Assembly: GCA_002474415.1 (NCBI GenBank)
Contig: DLQV01000251.1
Coordinates: 23,485-30,054 of the forward strand
Source of the DNA: Lachnospiraceae bacterium UBA7598
GTDB lineage: Bacteria > Bacillota > Clostridia > Lachnospirales > Lachnospiraceae
DNA length: 6,570 nt
Direction: 5' to 3'
Below, piece by piece: positions 5,288 to 6,570 of this stretch. The translations under genes and the position numbers were made by a program. The stretch's first letter is position 1. Every line of letters starts with the position of its first letter. A model generated the notes under the pieces. That model searched no databases. It had not been told where the DNA came from and worked only from the letters and a program-made list of their open reading frames with translations.

Positions 5288-6570
5288 ATGAAAAAACAAA
5301 AAAGGGAACACAGCAACCTGAGCCAGTCCGAACAATTTCGGAACAAAGGACTCGGTTACAAAATTTCAGTTGCGACCGCGCTTCTTCTGGTAATCTGTCT
5401 GTCAATCATGATTATCATCAGTGCATCTCTTGCCGCACGCTCGCTGAGTAAAACGGTAACAAGTGAATTCGAAGGAATTGCCACTGAAAATGGTCTGACC
5501 GTACAAAATGTCATTGACACCGCAGACAACGCAGCTACCTTACTGCAGAATTATATGGAAGAGCAATACGATGAGTTTGCAAAAACCGGTTACAACGGAC
5601 AAACCGAAAAAAGTGATGTCTACAATGTGGAACTGCAGGATATGAACAAAGAAATCGAAGATGTATTACTGACGGTTGCCCGCTCTACCGTTACAAGCAG
5701 TGATGGAATTGCAGGTGTCGGTGTATTCTTTGAGCCAAACGCTTTTGATCCTGCAATCAAAGATTATACCATTTATGTCAGCGAAGACGATGCCAAGAAC
5801 GGAACCGTCCAAAGTTACGGTGATTATTCATCCTACGGTTCAGAAGCTTACTACAAAAATGCGGCAGAATCCAAGAAAAACTGCTTTACCGATCCATATG
5901 AAGATCAGGGAATCCATATGGTGAGTGCATCTTTCCCAATTGTATACAATGATCAGACACAGGGAGTTATCCTCGTTGATATCAATCTGGACACTTTCAG
6001 TTCCCTGCGTTCTTCTGATTCCAAATATCCGAGTATGTACGTGGATGTACTGAATGCAGATGGTATGATGATCTATGACAGTGAATCCATGGATTATGTG
6101 GGTAAATCCTTAAAAGATCTGATTTCTTCCAAACAGTATGCCAAAATCCAGGCCGGAATTGATACCGGAAAAAGTTTCCACGTAAGCACCAAAAAAGATG
6201 ATGGAAGCAGTATTGTCCGCTTCTACTCTCCGATCAGTGCTGCCGGGCAGACCTGGTGGGCTGCAAGTGCGCTCTCCAAACGGGATTTAAACCGCAGTAC
6301 CGTTATTCTTGTCCTGTTGATGTTTGTTATCTCCGTAATCTCCCTGATCGTTATTATTGTGATCAGCGGACGCCTGATGCGTAAATATATCAAGCCAATC
6401 CACAACGTTGTCGCTGTGGCAGATCAGCTTGCACAGGGTGATTTTAATGTCTCCATCCAGGCCAAATACCACGACGAAATCGGTGGTCTTGCAGATACTT
6501 TCTCCGGCATGGCTACCCGTCTGAAAGCAATTATTGATGATATTTCCACAAACTTAAAAGAAATGGCAAA
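5288..6570 (+). CDS. Methyl-accepting chemotaxis protein (CACHE sensor plus HAMP), N-terminal part
   Basis: Membrane chemoreceptor that would sense an external ligand and signal through CheW/CheA; 427 codons are present and the frame is open at the right edge, so the methylation and signalling helices lie outside. The ATG at 5288 follows AAAAGGAG (5274-5281) with a 6-base spacer. Order: a basic polar cytoplasmic tail of about 26 residues, membrane segment about 27-50, extracellular domain about 51-337, second membrane segment 338-360, and HAMP domain about 361-415 (P370, GDF 384-386, DEIG 396-399). The extracellular part resembles a double CACHE domain: a long N-terminal helix, EAYYKNAAES (186-195), TDPYED (201-206), SFPIVYN (215-221), GVILVDINLD (226-235), and a second smaller lobe. 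CACHE receptors bind amino acids, organic acids or other small molecules, but the ligand is not predictable here. A histidine kinase or diguanylate cyclase with the same front half cannot be fully excluded. Confidence 0.85.
   Translation, partial: MKKQKREHSNLSQSEQFRNKGLGYKISVATALLLVICLSIMIIISASLAARSLSKTVTSEFEGIATENGLTVQNVIDTADNAATLLQNYMEEQYDEFAKTGYNGQTEKSDVYNVELQDMNKEIEDVLLTVARSTVTSSDGIAGVGVFFEPNAFDPAIKDYTIYVSEDDAKNGTVQSYGDYSSYGSEAYYKNAAESKKNCFTDPYEDQGIHMVSASFPIVYNDQTQGVILVDINLDTFSSLRSSDSKYPSMYVDVLNADGMMIYDSESMDYVGKSLKDLISSKQYAKIQAGIDTGKSFHVSTKKDDGSSIVRFYSPISAAGQTWWAASALSKRDLNRSTVILVLLMFVISVISLIVIIVISGRLMRKYIKPIHNVVAVADQLAQGDFNVSIQAKYHDEIGGLADTFSGMATRLKAIIDDISTNLKEMA

Noticed and set aside
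1..6570. Mobile elements, CRISPR arrays, tRNA or rRNA genes
   Set aside because: No transposase-like frame, regularly spaced repeats, terminal inverted repeats or tRNA-like cloverleaf was recognised on either strand.

Overview
The window looks like chromosomal DNA of an anaerobic Gram-positive Clostridia bacterium, most likely a gut Lachnospiraceae member. The reasons are moderate GC content, strong AAGGAG-type ribosome sites, TTGACA/TATAAT sigma-A promoters, a T-box leader RNA, a lipoprotein solute-binding protein beside an AraC/YesN-type regulator, and a CACHE-type chemoreceptor. The exact genus cannot be read from the sequence. No tRNA, rRNA, insertion sequence or CRISPR array was seen.

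Layout. (1) Positions 1-601, minus strand: N-terminal 200 codons of a sugar-type ABC transporter substrate-binding lipoprotein, running off the left edge. (2) 602-770: divergent promoter region. (3) 771-1613, plus: AraC-family regulator, probably controlling the divergent transporter. (4) 1614-3299, minus: CstA-family membrane transporter, converging on the araC-type gene with no base between the two stop codons. (5) 3300-3720, minus: long cstA leader containing a strong promoter, a complete T-box riboswitch with terminator/antiterminator, and a five-codon minicistron whose stop overlaps the cstA start as ATGA. (6) 3721-3820: promoter and a 7-bp-arm inverted repeat in front of the next gene. 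(7) 3821-5176, plus: MATE-family multidrug/metabolite exporter. (8) 5288-6570, plus: chemoreceptor with a CACHE-like sensor and HAMP domain, cut by the right edge before its signalling domain.

How it works together. The left pair is a classic sugar-uptake module with its local regulator. The centre is the most interesting part: a CstA transporter (family known for pyruvate and peptide uptake) appears to be under tRNA-sensing T-box control, with isoleucine (AUC) the best reading of the specifier. If correct, this CstA is switched on by amino-acid shortage, followed by a second, translational layer through the minicistron. The MATE exporter and the chemoreceptor each have their own promoter and look like independent single-gene units within this window.
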